This document shows, piece after piece, positions 8,672-18,068 of a stretch of DNA of 40,663 nucleotides. Position 1 is the stretch's first letter; every line of letters begins with the position of its first letter. The DNA comes from Microcaldota archaeon (GTDB lineage Archaea > Micrarchaeota > Micrarchaeia > Micrarchaeales > Micrarchaeaceae), in NCBI GenBank assembly GCA_021801905.1, contig JAKABJ010000003.1, positions 1 through 40,663 on the forward strand, read 5' to 3'. The notes beneath the pieces are model-generated. The model was not told where the DNA came from, did no database searches, and worked only from the letters and a program-made list of their open reading frames with translations. The position numbers were made by a program, and so were the translations under genes.

Positions 8672-9292
8672 TCAATGTACATTCTTGATATGCCTTTCTA
8701 TAACATTTCCTTCTGGGCTTTCCTCTTTAAATACTTGCGTCTCAAACGTGTAAAACTTTACAGCAGGCTGTCTCCACATCTCAGGGCTTATTCCAGCCTT
8801 AATGCATACTTCTTCAAGAAATTTTTTACTATCCCATCCCTGCTCCACTGCAACTATGGGAAGAAGAAGGCCTTCGTGGAAACCATATCTGACAATCAAC
8901 CCATCCTTTCCTATTTTTATTTTCCTATTCCTAGTCTCTGCGCTTCCAGTTATCTCTTTTGGTTCTGTCAGTATGCTAACTTCTATCGTAATATGATCCA
9001 GCTCCTTCAATGATAATGGTGTAAAGCGGGAATCTTCAAATGCTGATGAGAGCGCAGCTTCAATTACGCTTTTTCCTATATCCTCCCTCCCGCTATGGTA
9101 ACCCATGCAACCTCTCAACGTTCTTGTTGGATAATGTTCTATCGTAACAAAAACCCCGTCTTTATACGAAAGCCCAGAAACTCTCTTGTATATGATGTCA
9201 TTTTTAAGATGCTCCATGCGCAAACTAAGCTCTATTGCTGTCCTTGCGGCATTTACAAGAAGCTTGCCTTCCTCAAGAGAGTATTTATGCAT
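8672..9292 (-). CDS. AMMECR1 domain protein
   Basis: TLRGCMGYHSGREDIGKSVIEAALSSAFEDSRFTPLSLKELDHITIEVSILTEPKEI is characteristic of AMMECR1/DUF51. Confidence 0.92.
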   Translation of the reverse strand: MHKYSLEEGKLLVNAARTAIELSLRMEHLKNDIIYKRVSGLSYKDGVFVTIEHYPTRTLRGCMGYHSGREDIGKSVIEAALSSAFEDSRFTPLSLKELDHITIEVSILTEPKEITGSAETRNRKIKIGKDGLIVRYGFHEGLLLPIVAVEQGWDSKKFLEEVCIKAGISPEMWRQPAVKFYTFETQVFKEESPEGNVIERHIKNVH

Positions 9293-9345
9293 ATTCCCAC
9301 ATAGAATTAATCTTATCTGCCAGGATTAATAATTATTGTGATGGC

Positions 9346-9768
9346 ATGTCAATAAAAATATACACTGATGGTGCTGCAAGAGGCAATCCTGGAAGAAGCG
9401 CATCCGGCTTTTCCATTTATTCAGGGAAAAAATTGATTGAATCCAAAGCAGAGTACAATGGAATATGCACAAACAACTTTGCAGAATACAAAGCAATAAT
9501 CTCCGCACTCGTATGGCTCTCTGCAAACATGGAGAAGCCTGATAATCTAGAGATAGAGTTGTACTCAGACAGCGAACTGGTAATCAGGCAGCTTAACGGC
9601 AAATACAAAGTAAAATCCGATGATATGAGAAAACTAAATTCTGAAGTTATGAAACTAGTGCAAAGATTTTCAAAAGTGGCATTCTACAATCTGCCAAGAG
9701 AGCACCCTGAGATAAAGAGGGTAGATAGGCACCTTAACGAGCTTCTGGACCGCCTTCCTGAAAGTTAG
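9346..9768 (+). CDS. rnhA: ribonuclease HI family protein
   Basis: MSIKIYTDGAARGNPGRSASGFSIY...NFAEYKAIISAL...ELYSDSELVIRQLNGKYKVKS; start placed at 9346 rather than 9235. Confidence 0.9.
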   Translation: MSIKIYTDGAARGNPGRSASGFSIYSGKKLIESKAEYNGICTNNFAEYKAIISALVWLSANMEKPDNLEIELYSDSELVIRQLNGKYKVKSDDMRKLNSEVMKLVQRFSKVAFYNLPREHPEIKRVDRHLNELLDRLPES

Positions 9769-9792
9769 CTTAACAGTCAAAACTGGAACGAA

Positions 9793-10767
9793 TCAAATAT
9801 CTGCTTCAATTCCAACAATTCTGTAATTTTCCATAACCTCATTTCTGAAAGGCTCTGCATTATATCCTGCCTTGCTCAAATTCTGCGCAAAAACCTCAGA
9901 GTTTGATCCATACGTTAATATTTTTTTAGGATTTGCTGTTTCTATGTAATTAAGGCTCTGTCTGAAGTCTGCATGATCGCTGAGAGGAAACTGAACATCT
10001 GTGTTAAACCTGAAGAACTTGGCAAAGCCTGTCGCTGATGCTCTAAAAACCCGCCTTCCTGTGTTTTTTGAGATTTGCGATGCAATCTCATCAAGTCTAT
10101 GGGTCTCAATTATTCCTACCGCACTTTCCAATCCAAATCCAGCCCCGCCCGCTTCGGCTTCAATGCAAGAATATTCCAGTTTGATTCCGCTCTCTCTGTA
10201 TACAGAGTTTATCTTACCTATTGCTTCTGTTGTAAAAGGCATTATTCCCTGCATGTTTAGGAGACGCGTAAGCTCCTGCGCCTTTCCCATCCTGTGCGCC
10301 CCGAAAAGGATTATCCCCTGCGATTGCTTTCTTCTTACCCAAAGTTCAATTGCAGACTCAACTTCTTCTCTTGGATCAAATTTAATTTCTGGAGTGCAGT
10401 ATGTAGAATCTATTATCAGAGTGTCGGTTTCAAGCATCTCTATTGGCTTGCACGTTACTGCATGCTGCAGCATAAAGTCGCCCGTATATGTTATTATTCC
10501 CTTGTTATTAGACTCAATCCTTATCTGCTTTGCCCCGAGCATGTGCCCCGAGTCAAGTAATTTTACCCCTGCTATCTGCTCCCTGCATTCCTTTATCTTG
10601 ATGCCCTTAGCAACTTCAAGAAGTCGCGCAGTCTCACTGCTGGCTATTACTGATTTTGAGGATTTTGCAGCAGATATATGATCACTATGTGCATGCGATA
10701 CAAAATCTACATTTGAGGAATGCTCCCTCCTGTCTAATGATATCGCATACCCGTCAAGGTATATCAT
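9793..10767 (-). CDS. metallo-beta-lactamase fold hydrolase (mRNA 3'-processing factor/exonuclease-like)
   Basis: SHAHSDHISA metal-binding motif, TYGSNSEVFAQNLSKAGYNAE C-terminal motif. Confidence 0.8.
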   Translation of the reverse strand: MIYLDGYAISLDRREHSSNVDFVSHAHSDHISAAKSSKSVIASSETARLLEVAKGIKIKECREQIAGVKLLDSGHMLGAKQIRIESNNKGIITYTGDFMLQHAVTCKPIEMLETDTLIIDSTYCTPEIKFDPREEVESAIELWVRRKQSQGIILFGAHRMGKAQELTRLLNMQGIMPFTTEAIGKINSVYRESGIKLEYSCIEAEAGGAGFGLESAVGIIETHRLDEIASQISKNTGRRVFRASATGFAKFFRFNTDVQFPLSDHADFRQSLNYIETANPKKILTYGSNSEVFAQNLSKAGYNAEPFRNEVMENYRIVGIEADI

Positions 10768-10890
10768 TTAGTCGCCTTTCTACTACTCACTAAAAAGGTT
10801 AATATGCTTTGCTGAGCTTTTCAGTATAAGATCTACATGAGCAAGACATAATAAAAATAGAGCAATATAGTAAATTGAAGATGTGATTTA

Positions 10891-11205
10891 ATGGAAGTAG
10901 ATGAAAAAAATATCAATGAGTTCATAAAAGGCGAGAATTCCATAATTCTCTTCTATGCTGATTGGTGCCCATTTTGCAGAAAGTTTAAACCAATATTTGA
11001 TACTTATGCAGCTAAGAATCAGGTTAGGATGGCATCGGCAAAAATAAATGAAGAAGAAAATCCATTATGGGATAGGTTTGGGATAGAAGTAATACCCACG
11101 ATAATATCATTTAATGAAGGTAAAATAACTGGAAGGGTTGATGGAAAGGCAGGGCGTGGATTGGAGGAAGATGATCTCAAGAGGCTAATTGATAAGGCAA
11201 AATAA
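10891..11205 (+). CDS. thioredoxin-like protein with CPFC active site
   Basis: IILFYADWCPFCRKFKPIFDTYA...FGIEVIPTIISFNEGK. Confidence 0.88.
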   Translation: MEVDEKNINEFIKGENSIILFYADWCPFCRKFKPIFDTYAAKNQVRMASAKINEEENPLWDRFGIEVIPTIISFNEGKITGRVDGKAGRGLEEDDLKRLIDKAK

Positions 11206-11265
11206 ATCATTAGTTTGCAAGAGTGCATTATCTTTTAAGCTTTTCCGTTCATCTTTATTTAAGGT

Positions 11266-11976
11266 ATGGTTATGGTAACTGTAAGAGAAACAGAAGAGAT
11301 AAGCGTAGTGCTGATAATTGCAGCAGTGCTGGTTGTTGCATTTGTTGTCTATTTTTCAACATTGGCAATATATGCATCGCAGATTGATACGCTAAAAGCA
11401 AATCTGGGAAGTATTACTTCAAATTACATTAACCTAAATAACAGCTATTCAATACTCAGTGCAAAATATGGAACCCTGCTCAACAGCACATATCAGAAAT
11501 TGTTGACATCAAAGAACATCACCCAGCCCCCGCAAACAATATTCTCAGGAAAGAAGTTAACCCTTAAGTCCCTTTTATACCCGGGCTATATAAATCAACC
11601 ATACAGCGTTAATAGCCTACAGTATTTCCAGCCTTCAAATACATATGTCTACTATAGGCCATACACATACCCGCCATATGCGCCTTTGCAGTACATTAAT
11701 GCCAGCTATTCGAGATTTTACTTCAATATAACCTCACAGACGCCTGGATATGTTCTTGTAAATTATACATCCAATTCGCCAAACGGCCTTGTGCTGGTTA
11801 ACTATCAGTGCCAACAGAATGCATCGCAATCATCTGCATACTCCTCTTCAAATACGTTCTCAAACGGAAGCATAAATATTCCTGTAAATGAAGGGAAAAG
11901 CTGCCTTTACATCCAGAATCCGAGCAACTTCAGCATTGGGGTAAGGTTTACCGCAACACTGGTAGTATACAGATAG
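11266..11976 (+). CDS. membrane-anchored, Asn/Ser/Tyr-rich exported protein
   Basis: One N-terminal TM segment (VVLIIAAVLVVAFVVYFSTLAIYA), then a low-charge extracellular-type domain. Confidence 0.6.
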   Translation: MVMVTVRETEEISVVLIIAAVLVVAFVVYFSTLAIYASQIDTLKANLGSITSNYINLNNSYSILSAKYGTLLNSTYQKLLTSKNITQPPQTIFSGKKLTLKSLLYPGYINQPYSVNSLQYFQPSNTYVYYRPYTYPPYAPLQYINASYSRFYFNITSQTPGYVLVNYTSNSPNGLVLVNYQCQQNASQSSAYSSSNTFSNGSINIPVNEGKSCLYIQNPSNFSIGVRFTATLVVYR

Positions 11977-12072
11977 GCGCGGATAATTCTGGTAAAACTC
12001 CAAGCTATCCTTTTTAATTTTTCCTCTTGGTAAAAATATTCATTATTACTGACAGATAATTTGTAGGAAGCC

Positions 12073-12080
12073 TTTTAAAT
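12073..12080 (+). promoter_or_regulatory. TATA-like box for 12107 gene
   Basis: GCCTTTTAAAT about 30 nt upstream of the ATG at 12107. Confidence 0.4.
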
Positions 12081-12106
12081 TTTTTTAGCAATACGAACAT
12101 GAGAAA

Positions 12107-13090
12107 ATGAAAAAAGGACGCATATTTTCTGCAGATTTGTACAATGAAGAAAGAATAGGCCGAAAATTTTTGACAAATTCAAAACCCACTCTTATCAGTT
12201 CTAATACAGAGAGAATAAATCCGATCATTTGTCGGAAAGCTTCATTAAAGGCCCAGAGCGCAATGGAGTACCTGATGACATACGGCTGGGCCATCCTTAT
12301 TATTGCAATCGTACTTGTAGCGCTTTTCTCCTTGGGAATCTTCAACAGCTCCAACTTCGCGCCCAAGGCGCAACCGGGATCATGCGAAGTGCTAAGGAAC
12401 TCAGCTCAGACCTCTCTTGTGGGCCAATGCAACGGAATGCTGCCTGAATATGTAGCACAATTTGAAACTGCCCCTGCATATATTTTAATAGTGCATGATC
12501 CGTATTTACCCGTTCTACCTAATGCGAGTAGAACCATAACGGCATGGATAAATACGGCAACGTACGGAACAATATTTACCAATCCTAAAGCAGATAATGT
12601 AAATTTGGATACGTGCGGAGGTTTTAACCTAATAATAGATGGCTCTCATCCATTTCTTCACGACTGCGTTTATGATTTGTATTTTTCATCATTAACAATA
12701 AATAAGAATGTTTGGGAATTTGTAGCTGTAGTATATAGTAATAGTTCTGATACAACAACTGTTTATGTTGATAACCAAAATTCAACGCTTTCCAACAAAG
12801 GACTGATGCAATTATCAGGTAATTTTACTATTGGAGGTTGGGATACTTACGAAAATACGATGTCTGGTTACATATCTAATGTGCAATTCTACAACACCTC
12901 ACTCTCTAGCTCTTCAATACAGGCACTCTATAAAGAAGGCATAGGAGGAGCTCCTATCAATGTCAACAACCTTGTAGGGTGGTGGCCTCTAAACGGCAAT
13001 GCTAACGACTACAGCGGAAATGACAATAACGGAGTGCCTACAAACGTCACATACACGAGCGCATGGTCTTCAGGTTATAGTGCACCATAA
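12107..13090 (+). CDS. class III signal peptide (type IV pilin-like) protein with LamG/concanavalin-like domain
   Basis: KAQSAMEYLMTYGWAILIIAIVLVALFSLGIF class III signal peptide; LamG-like VWEFVAVVYSNSSDTTTVYVDN...GYISNVQFYNTSLSSSSIQALYKEGIGGAP...LVGWWPLNGNANDYSG. Confidence 0.8.
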   Translation: MKKGRIFSADLYNEERIGRKFLTNSKPTLISSNTERINPIICRKASLKAQSAMEYLMTYGWAILIIAIVLVALFSLGIFNSSNFAPKAQPGSCEVLRNSAQTSLVGQCNGMLPEYVAQFETAPAYILIVHDPYLPVLPNASRTITAWINTATYGTIFTNPKADNVNLDTCGGFNLIIDGSHPFLHDCVYDLYFSSLTINKNVWEFVAVVYSNSSDTTTVYVDNQNSTLSNKGLMQLSGNFTIGGWDTYENTMSGYISNVQFYNTSLSSSSIQALYKEGIGGAPINVNNLVGWWPLNGNANDYSGNDNNGVPTNVTYTSAWSSGYSAP

Positions 13091-13299
13091 ATTAAATCAT
13101 TAGTATTGATACTTATAAAGAAATTTTGCTTTCTAAAAGCAGTATTAAAACCATTGTTGCTGCAGCAAAACAAGGTTTGAAACGTTAGTCCGAAAAGCCT
13201 TCTCCAGCAGTGAAGGAGCCTGCACGCACTGCCATTTATAACACCAGGGATTTATTTGCTACCTCCTTTGGCACAGAATACGCTCCGTAGCCGCGCCAA

Positions 13300-13920
13300 T
13301 CAGAAGTTTTTCCATTGGTTTACTTTTAGCTTGTCTCCGAGCAGCGGCTTTAGCAGCTCTGTATAAGCGTTATATTCTATTTTCTCAGAACTTATCCAGT
13401 TACGTAAACTGTTTGGTTCTATTACAAAAGAATATTTCTTGCCCGACACTGTGACTACTTTCATCATCATCTTTATCATAGTCACCATTGCTGCAGGATT
13501 ATGCATCATATAAATTGCCTTAACATCGGAATATGAAACTTCAAAATTATTCGGGTCAGCCTTCATGATATCATCAGGATTCCCGCTCATTTGGTTGTTA
13601 ATTTTTTCTTTTTGCGTATCTAGTTCGGTTTTGTATGTTTCTACATTGCCTGCCATCCCTCCAAGTACAGCGCCCACAACTTCCCCTTTGTTGCCACCAA
13701 GTAGGTTTCCCAAAATCGCTCCAGCAGCTACACTGCCGCCTCCGATAGCCACATTCCTGCCTATCTCCTGCGCTGCGGTTATAGTCCTCGCAACTATCAT
13801 GCGTCTGTCTGTGAAGTATATCGCCCACCACATCGTTTTAAGGGCCTTAGCAGCATTAAAAATCCCTAATGTCAGCTGCGCAGACTCTATGACACCCACA
13901 ATCTTCTCGTCTTCTGACAT
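13300..13920 (-). CDS. membrane-associated protein, PH-like fold with glycine-zipper insert (tentative)
   Basis: YFTDRRMIVAR strand motif followed by GGGSVAAGAILGNLLGGNKGEVVGAVLGGMAG glycine-zipper segment. Confidence 0.6.
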   Translation of the reverse strand: MSEDEKIVGVIESAQLTLGIFNAAKALKTMWWAIYFTDRRMIVARTITAAQEIGRNVAIGGGSVAAGAILGNLLGGNKGEVVGAVLGGMAGNVETYKTELDTQKEKINNQMSGNPDDIMKADPNNFEVSYSDVKAIYMMHNPAAMVTMIKMMMKVVTVSGKKYSFVIEPNSLRNWISSEKIEYNAYTELLKPLLGDKLKVNQWKNF

Positions 13921-14007
13921 GCTAAATACTCGCCACCAGAATATTTATATTTTTCCTATCGGTCAGGCTTTGCATTTTCAAGCCAAAGATATGAATGTTA
14001 AAAATGC

Positions 14008-14097
14008 AAACTCAAGAATAAAGTTGCAAGAAGGTCTTTTTAGAGGATATAAAAGTGCAAAACCTGAAAAGTGCAACTTAGATTTTAAATGCAAAGC
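14008..14097 (+). repeat. 5' copy of imperfect flanking repeat
   Basis: AAACTCAAGAATAAA ... TGCAACTTAGATTTTAAATGCAAAGC matches the segment at the 3' end of gene 14153-14950. Confidence 0.6.
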
Positions 14098-14152
14098 CCT
14101 AAAAGAAATATATATAAATATATAGAAATTTATAATAATACATTGTGATTAA

Positions 14153-14950
14153 ATGGCAGCACCAACTCGAAGAATGGCAGTGCCTGTATCCGAGTCTGGA
14201 TACAGAGATTTCAGATTAATATCTGGAACGACAGGAGCTACAATACACGTTCTAAATCAGAAGGCAGATTATGACACAACAATGGCGCTTCTGCAAGTGG
14301 CAGGGCTCAGGCCGTACACTTATCAGGAAATTTTGCTTCTTCTTACCAATGACGGGGGGTTGAAAATCTATCTAAAGGACACGTGGTTCTATCTTGCGGG
14401 TTCAGGACCCGACAAAAAGGGAGTATACACAGTAGATGAAAAGGGAGAGCTTGTGGATATAGAAAAGAAAAATCTTTCTGCAGAAGAGAAGGTTTTTAAT
14501 TGGCCAGAAAATAAGAGCCTGCCGTCCTTGGAGGTCTCTTCTAATGACATGTGTGCCTGCCTTGGCTGGCGGTTCAGCATCAGTGTGGCTAGCGACCCGC
14601 ACGTTGCCGCTCCGATAGTGGTTGGCACGCCAATTGGTCGCGACGCGACCGCGCCGAAAGATGCTGGCAGCCTATTCGAATCTGTGCAGGCTAAATTGAC
14701 AAATGTGCAGGCAAGAAGGGCCGAAATAAAGGAGGCATTTAACAAGGAAGACGAGCAGCTTGCAAAGATGGAAAACAAGCTAAAGGACGCTCTGTCAAAG
14801 GCGAAGGAGGCGGACAATGCCAATGCGCAGGTTAAAGGTCTCATAAGAGATGCTGAGGACAGCGAAAAGTTCGTGATAGCAGCCCAGATAGGCGCATACG
14901 CTAAACTCAAGAATAAAAATAGAATTCTCAAGGATAAAAATGTAAGTTAG
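14153..14950 (+). CDS. uncharacterised protein, C-terminal coiled coil
   Basis: 265 aa; N-terminal domain LISGTTGATIHVLNQKADYDTTMALLQVAGLRPYTYQEILLLL...LKDTWFYLAGSGPDKKGVYTVDEKGEL; C-terminal charged coiled coil. Confidence 0.75.
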   Translation: MAAPTRRMAVPVSESGYRDFRLISGTTGATIHVLNQKADYDTTMALLQVAGLRPYTYQEILLLLTNDGGLKIYLKDTWFYLAGSGPDKKGVYTVDEKGELVDIEKKNLSAEEKVFNWPENKSLPSLEVSSNDMCACLGWRFSISVASDPHVAAPIVVGTPIGRDATAPKDAGSLFESVQAKLTNVQARRAEIKEAFNKEDEQLAKMENKLKDALSKAKEADNANAQVKGLIRDAEDSEKFVIAAQIGAYAKLKNKNRILKDKNVS

Positions 14951-14966
14951 ACTTTAAGTGCAAAGC
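14903..14966 (+). repeat. 3' copy of imperfect flanking repeat
   Basis: AAACTCAAGAATAAA identical over 15 nt at 14903-14917; TGTAAGTTAGACTTTAAGTGCAAAGC 22/26 identical at 14941-14966. Confidence 0.6.
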
Positions 14967-15160
14967 ATATTGGTTAGGCATGCTAAAAAGCCAATTTATT
15001 AGCTGCTAAATTATCAATTTTATATTTTATTAGGAAACTAATCTAAAATAAGAAATCTCTCAGAAATTTTGTGCGATTCTATCCGTATAACTGCCAATGT
15101 GGCATGTGAGGAAAATATATAAATAATCATATCGTATGGGGATTGAACCATTTATGGATA

Positions 15161-15261
15161 AGCCTGGAGAGGGAATTGAACCCTCAACCTCATGCTCTCT
15201 TTGCTTTTTGAAATTTCAAAAAGTTTACAAGGCAAGCGCTCTGCCATTGAGCTACCCAGGC
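15161..15261 (-). tRNA. tRNA-Thr(TGT) with intron next to the anticodon
   Basis: Reverse complement GCCTGGGTAGCTCAATGGCAGAGCGCTTGCCTTGTAAA[intron]...GAGGGTTCAATTCCCTCTCCAGGC; anticodon arm region about 29 nt too long; exact splice sites uncertain. Confidence 0.8.
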
Positions 15262-15291
15262 ACGAAATATATTCACAATCAATAATTTAAA

Positions 15292-16890
15292 TTACTTTTG
15301 CTCTCTTACGAAATAAGAGGTGTAGGCCACCAAAGCGTCAGTTACAAAATGAAAGTGCTTTAGCCGCTTCCCAGCGCTCTTAATAAACTCAAGATTGCTC
15401 TTTTTTGCAGCTCCGAACATTCCTAGCAAGGCTGGGAAGATGAACAGCCCTATTATCAGATTGTATATGAGGGAGAGGCTTCCGGCCTGCACTGCAAAAG
15501 CAGCAACATACATCACAACGCCTCCTGATACCGAAGCCGCCAGGATCGTAGCCAAAGGCCTGAACCTGTGCCTGATTCCAAACTGCTTTTTCAATGCATG
15601 TATGTAAATTATATCTAGTAATACTGGGCTTATCACAAAAAGCGCAACAACCGCGCCTGCGGCCTTGTATATCGGAGTAAGGGCGAACACAAGCCCTATC
15701 TGTATAAATATTGTTATCAGCTGGTATTTCATGAACTTCACAGTATTTCCGCTTCCTATCATGAGGGTGCCTGCATATATTCCTATTATTTGAACCGCCA
15801 TTCCGGCAATCATCACAGAAAAAAGCAATGGGGCTGCAACATATTTGGAAGAAAACAAAAGGCTTGTCAGCGGAGCGGCTTCAACTATCCCATATGCCAC
15901 TACTGGAAGCAGGAACAGGCATGTGTAATAGATGCTTCCATTGTATATTGAATTTATTTTTTGGGATGTCTTCTCTTTAGACAATGTCATAGAATATGCG
16001 CCAAGCAGTATGAATGTTATCGCTGTTATGCTTAGTTCAATGAATCTGGCCAGCTTATACGCGGCTCCATAGCTGCCAACAACAGAGCTTATAGCAACGG
16101 CCCCAAGCAGCAATACTGCCAGGTTCATTGACCCCTGCATTGCAATGTTGTTTACAACTATCGGCAAAGAGAATGAGCGTATGCGTTTTATATCTGATTT
16201 GCCTGCAGCATGCAGCTTGAACCCAAGCTCTTTTATTTGATAAGCAAAAGCCAAAAGGATTCCAGCAGCAAGCCCTATTACAAAACCTGCCATCGCACCG
16301 AGTACTCCATAGCCCATCATTACAAGAGAGACAGAAGCCACAAGATACCCAGCAGAGTACCCTATGTTTGCTATTGTCGCCTCTTTTACTTTTCCAAGTC
16401 CCACAAGCAAACCAAGAAGAAGGTTGAATACCACATATGCGAATTCAGACAGCGCAGCGAGCTCCAGAGCTAGCGTTAGAGTTGGGCTGTTATATAAATA
16501 CCTTGCAACCACCCCGCTTATCAGAAGGCCAACAATTGCTATGATCAGCCCTATCGGCAAGGCAATTTTAAAGCCCGCAGCAACGAAACTTCCAATCTTG
16601 CTATTCTCATTTGCCGAAGCCTCAGGCAGGACTTTTCTGTACGCTGTGCTTATTCCAAATGTCTGCGCCACTGTGAGTATTCCTGCAAATGATATTGCTA
16701 TGGTGTAAAGGCCGAATTGGGAGGGGCCCAGATACCTTGTCAAAAAAACTAGCAGTATCAGAGTTATTATAGATGTAAGTATCTCTCCTCCTAAAAATAT
16801 GCTGCCGGATTTTGCTGCGCCTAGTCCTATCTCCAAAGTCTGATCATTGTTATTTTTACCAGCCAAGTCTCTAGAATCCATCAAGTTCAA
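15292..16890 (-). CDS. oligosaccharide flippase-like multi-TM protein (Wzx/MATE-like)
   Basis: 532 aa, many TM segments, N-terminal GGEILTSIITLILLVFLTRYLGPSQFGLYTIAIS typical of the polysaccharide biosynthesis flippase family. Confidence 0.85.
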   Translation of the reverse strand: MNLMDSRDLAGKNNNDQTLEIGLGAAKSGSIFLGGEILTSIITLILLVFLTRYLGPSQFGLYTIAISFAGILTVAQTFGISTAYRKVLPEASANENSKIGSFVAAGFKIALPIGLIIAIVGLLISGVVARYLYNSPTLTLALELAALSEFAYVVFNLLLGLLVGLGKVKEATIANIGYSAGYLVASVSLVMMGYGVLGAMAGFVIGLAAGILLAFAYQIKELGFKLHAAGKSDIKRIRSFSLPIVVNNIAMQGSMNLAVLLLGAVAISSVVGSYGAAYKLARFIELSITAITFILLGAYSMTLSKEKTSQKINSIYNGSIYYTCLFLLPVVAYGIVEAAPLTSLLFSSKYVAAPLLFSVMIAGMAVQIIGIYAGTLMIGSGNTVKFMKYQLITIFIQIGLVFALTPIYKAAGAVVALFVISPVLLDIIYIHALKKQFGIRHRFRPLATILAASVSGGVVMYVAAFAVQAGSLSLIYNLIIGLFIFPALLGMFGAAKKSNLEFIKSAGKRLKHFHFVTDALVAYTSYFVREQK

Positions 16891-18035
16891 TCCCTTTCCA
16901 TGAATTCATCTATCCTTGCCTTTACAGCATCTCTTCTTTTCCTATGCTCATCCAAAAACGAGTTTACCCGTCTGGCAAGGTCTTGCTTATGCTCCCCTGC
17001 AAGGACTGTGCCATTTCTTTCAGCCTCGAATATCTGTTCTAGTTTGGCATCGTCAGGTTCAAATAAGAACTTGTAATATTGGCAGATCATGCACTTCTCC
17101 GGGTTTCCTCCCATCTTTTTCTGCAATTCCGCAGTGGCCTGCTGCCCTGTAATTGCCTTGTTTATTTTTTTCCTTACGGTCTCTTCATTGTCATCAAGGT
17201 ATATTGCATCATTTTCCTTGCTTGCAGACATCTTCGAATCCCCGCTGAGCCCTGGAAGGAATTTTCCATGTATTATGGCCGGCTTGTAGTATCCGAGCTT
17301 CTCTATCACGTCTCTAGCGACCCTGAAATGAACATCCTGGTCAACCCCGAGAGGTATAAGGCAAGGAACCTTTTTCCCTTCCATAACCGATTTAAGGAAT
17401 GACGGAACCGCCTGCATGCTTGTGTAGAATATCATTCCTATATTGGTGTCGTTCCCCATCCCCAAGGCATCCTTAACCGTAGAGAAGGTTATCTTTCGCG
17501 CCACTCTTACTGCCTGCTTATAAAGCGTCTTCGAATATTCTGTATCAAGGAAGATCCTTGTTTTTTTAGGGTCGAAACCCAATGCTGCTATATCAAGCAC
17601 GGCTTTTTTAGCAAGTCCGTGAAATTCATCAAGCTCTGCTCCCTTCCTTCTTCCAGCAAGATACTTTTCCTCATCAGGTATCTGTATTAGCAAGTCTGCA
17701 TCGAATTTCTGCTGCAGCCAGAGTGTAATCATAAAAGGCACAAGGTGCCCTATCGTCATATCGCTCGAAGGGGCAATTCCTGTGTAGAGGTAGAATTTTT
17801 CCCCTTTCTCGTACATGTCAAGAAGCCAGTCCAATTCCCTATGCCCAAAATATATGCCTCTCCTTATGAGCGGGTGGAGTTCTCCTGTGTGCCTCTTTAT
17901 TCTGTCTAGAAGCTCCTGATCCAAGGGCTTTATTCCAAATCTCTTCATCAGTATTCCGTAATCCACTTTCCCATCAACATTCCATGGGGTTACATCAAAC
18001 GAATCTGCCATCAAATCACTACACATTCCCAACAA
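16887..18035 (-). CDS. trpS: tryptophanyl-tRNA synthetase
   Basis: VTPWNVDG N-terminus, YTGIAPSSDMTIGHLVPF HIGH-like motif, GDSKMSASKENDAIYLDD KMSKS-like motif; overlaps the flippase start by 4 nt. Confidence 0.92.
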   Translation of the reverse strand: MLGMCSDLMADSFDVTPWNVDGKVDYGILMKRFGIKPLDQELLDRIKRHTGELHPLIRRGIYFGHRELDWLLDMYEKGEKFYLYTGIAPSSDMTIGHLVPFMITLWLQQKFDADLLIQIPDEEKYLAGRRKGAELDEFHGLAKKAVLDIAALGFDPKKTRIFLDTEYSKTLYKQAVRVARKITFSTVKDALGMGNDTNIGMIFYTSMQAVPSFLKSVMEGKKVPCLIPLGVDQDVHFRVARDVIEKLGYYKPAIIHGKFLPGLSGDSKMSASKENDAIYLDDNEETVRKKINKAITGQQATAELQKKMGGNPEKCMICQYYKFLFEPDDAKLEQIFEAERNGTVLAGEHKQDLARRVNSFLDEHRKRRDAVKARIDEFMERD

Positions 18036-18068
18036 AGGCTTATATTTATTCTCTAGTTTAAATCTATT

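Noticed and set aside
10001-10681. 226-aa plus-strand ORF
   Set aside because: Shadow ORF antisense to the MBL-fold hydrolase
13565-14125. 186-aa plus-strand ORF
   Set aside because: Mostly antisense to 13300-13920; its tail is the flanking-repeat region, not a real gene
14389-14931. 180-aa minus-strand ORF
   Set aside because: Antisense shadow of the 14153-14950 gene; composition is not protein-like
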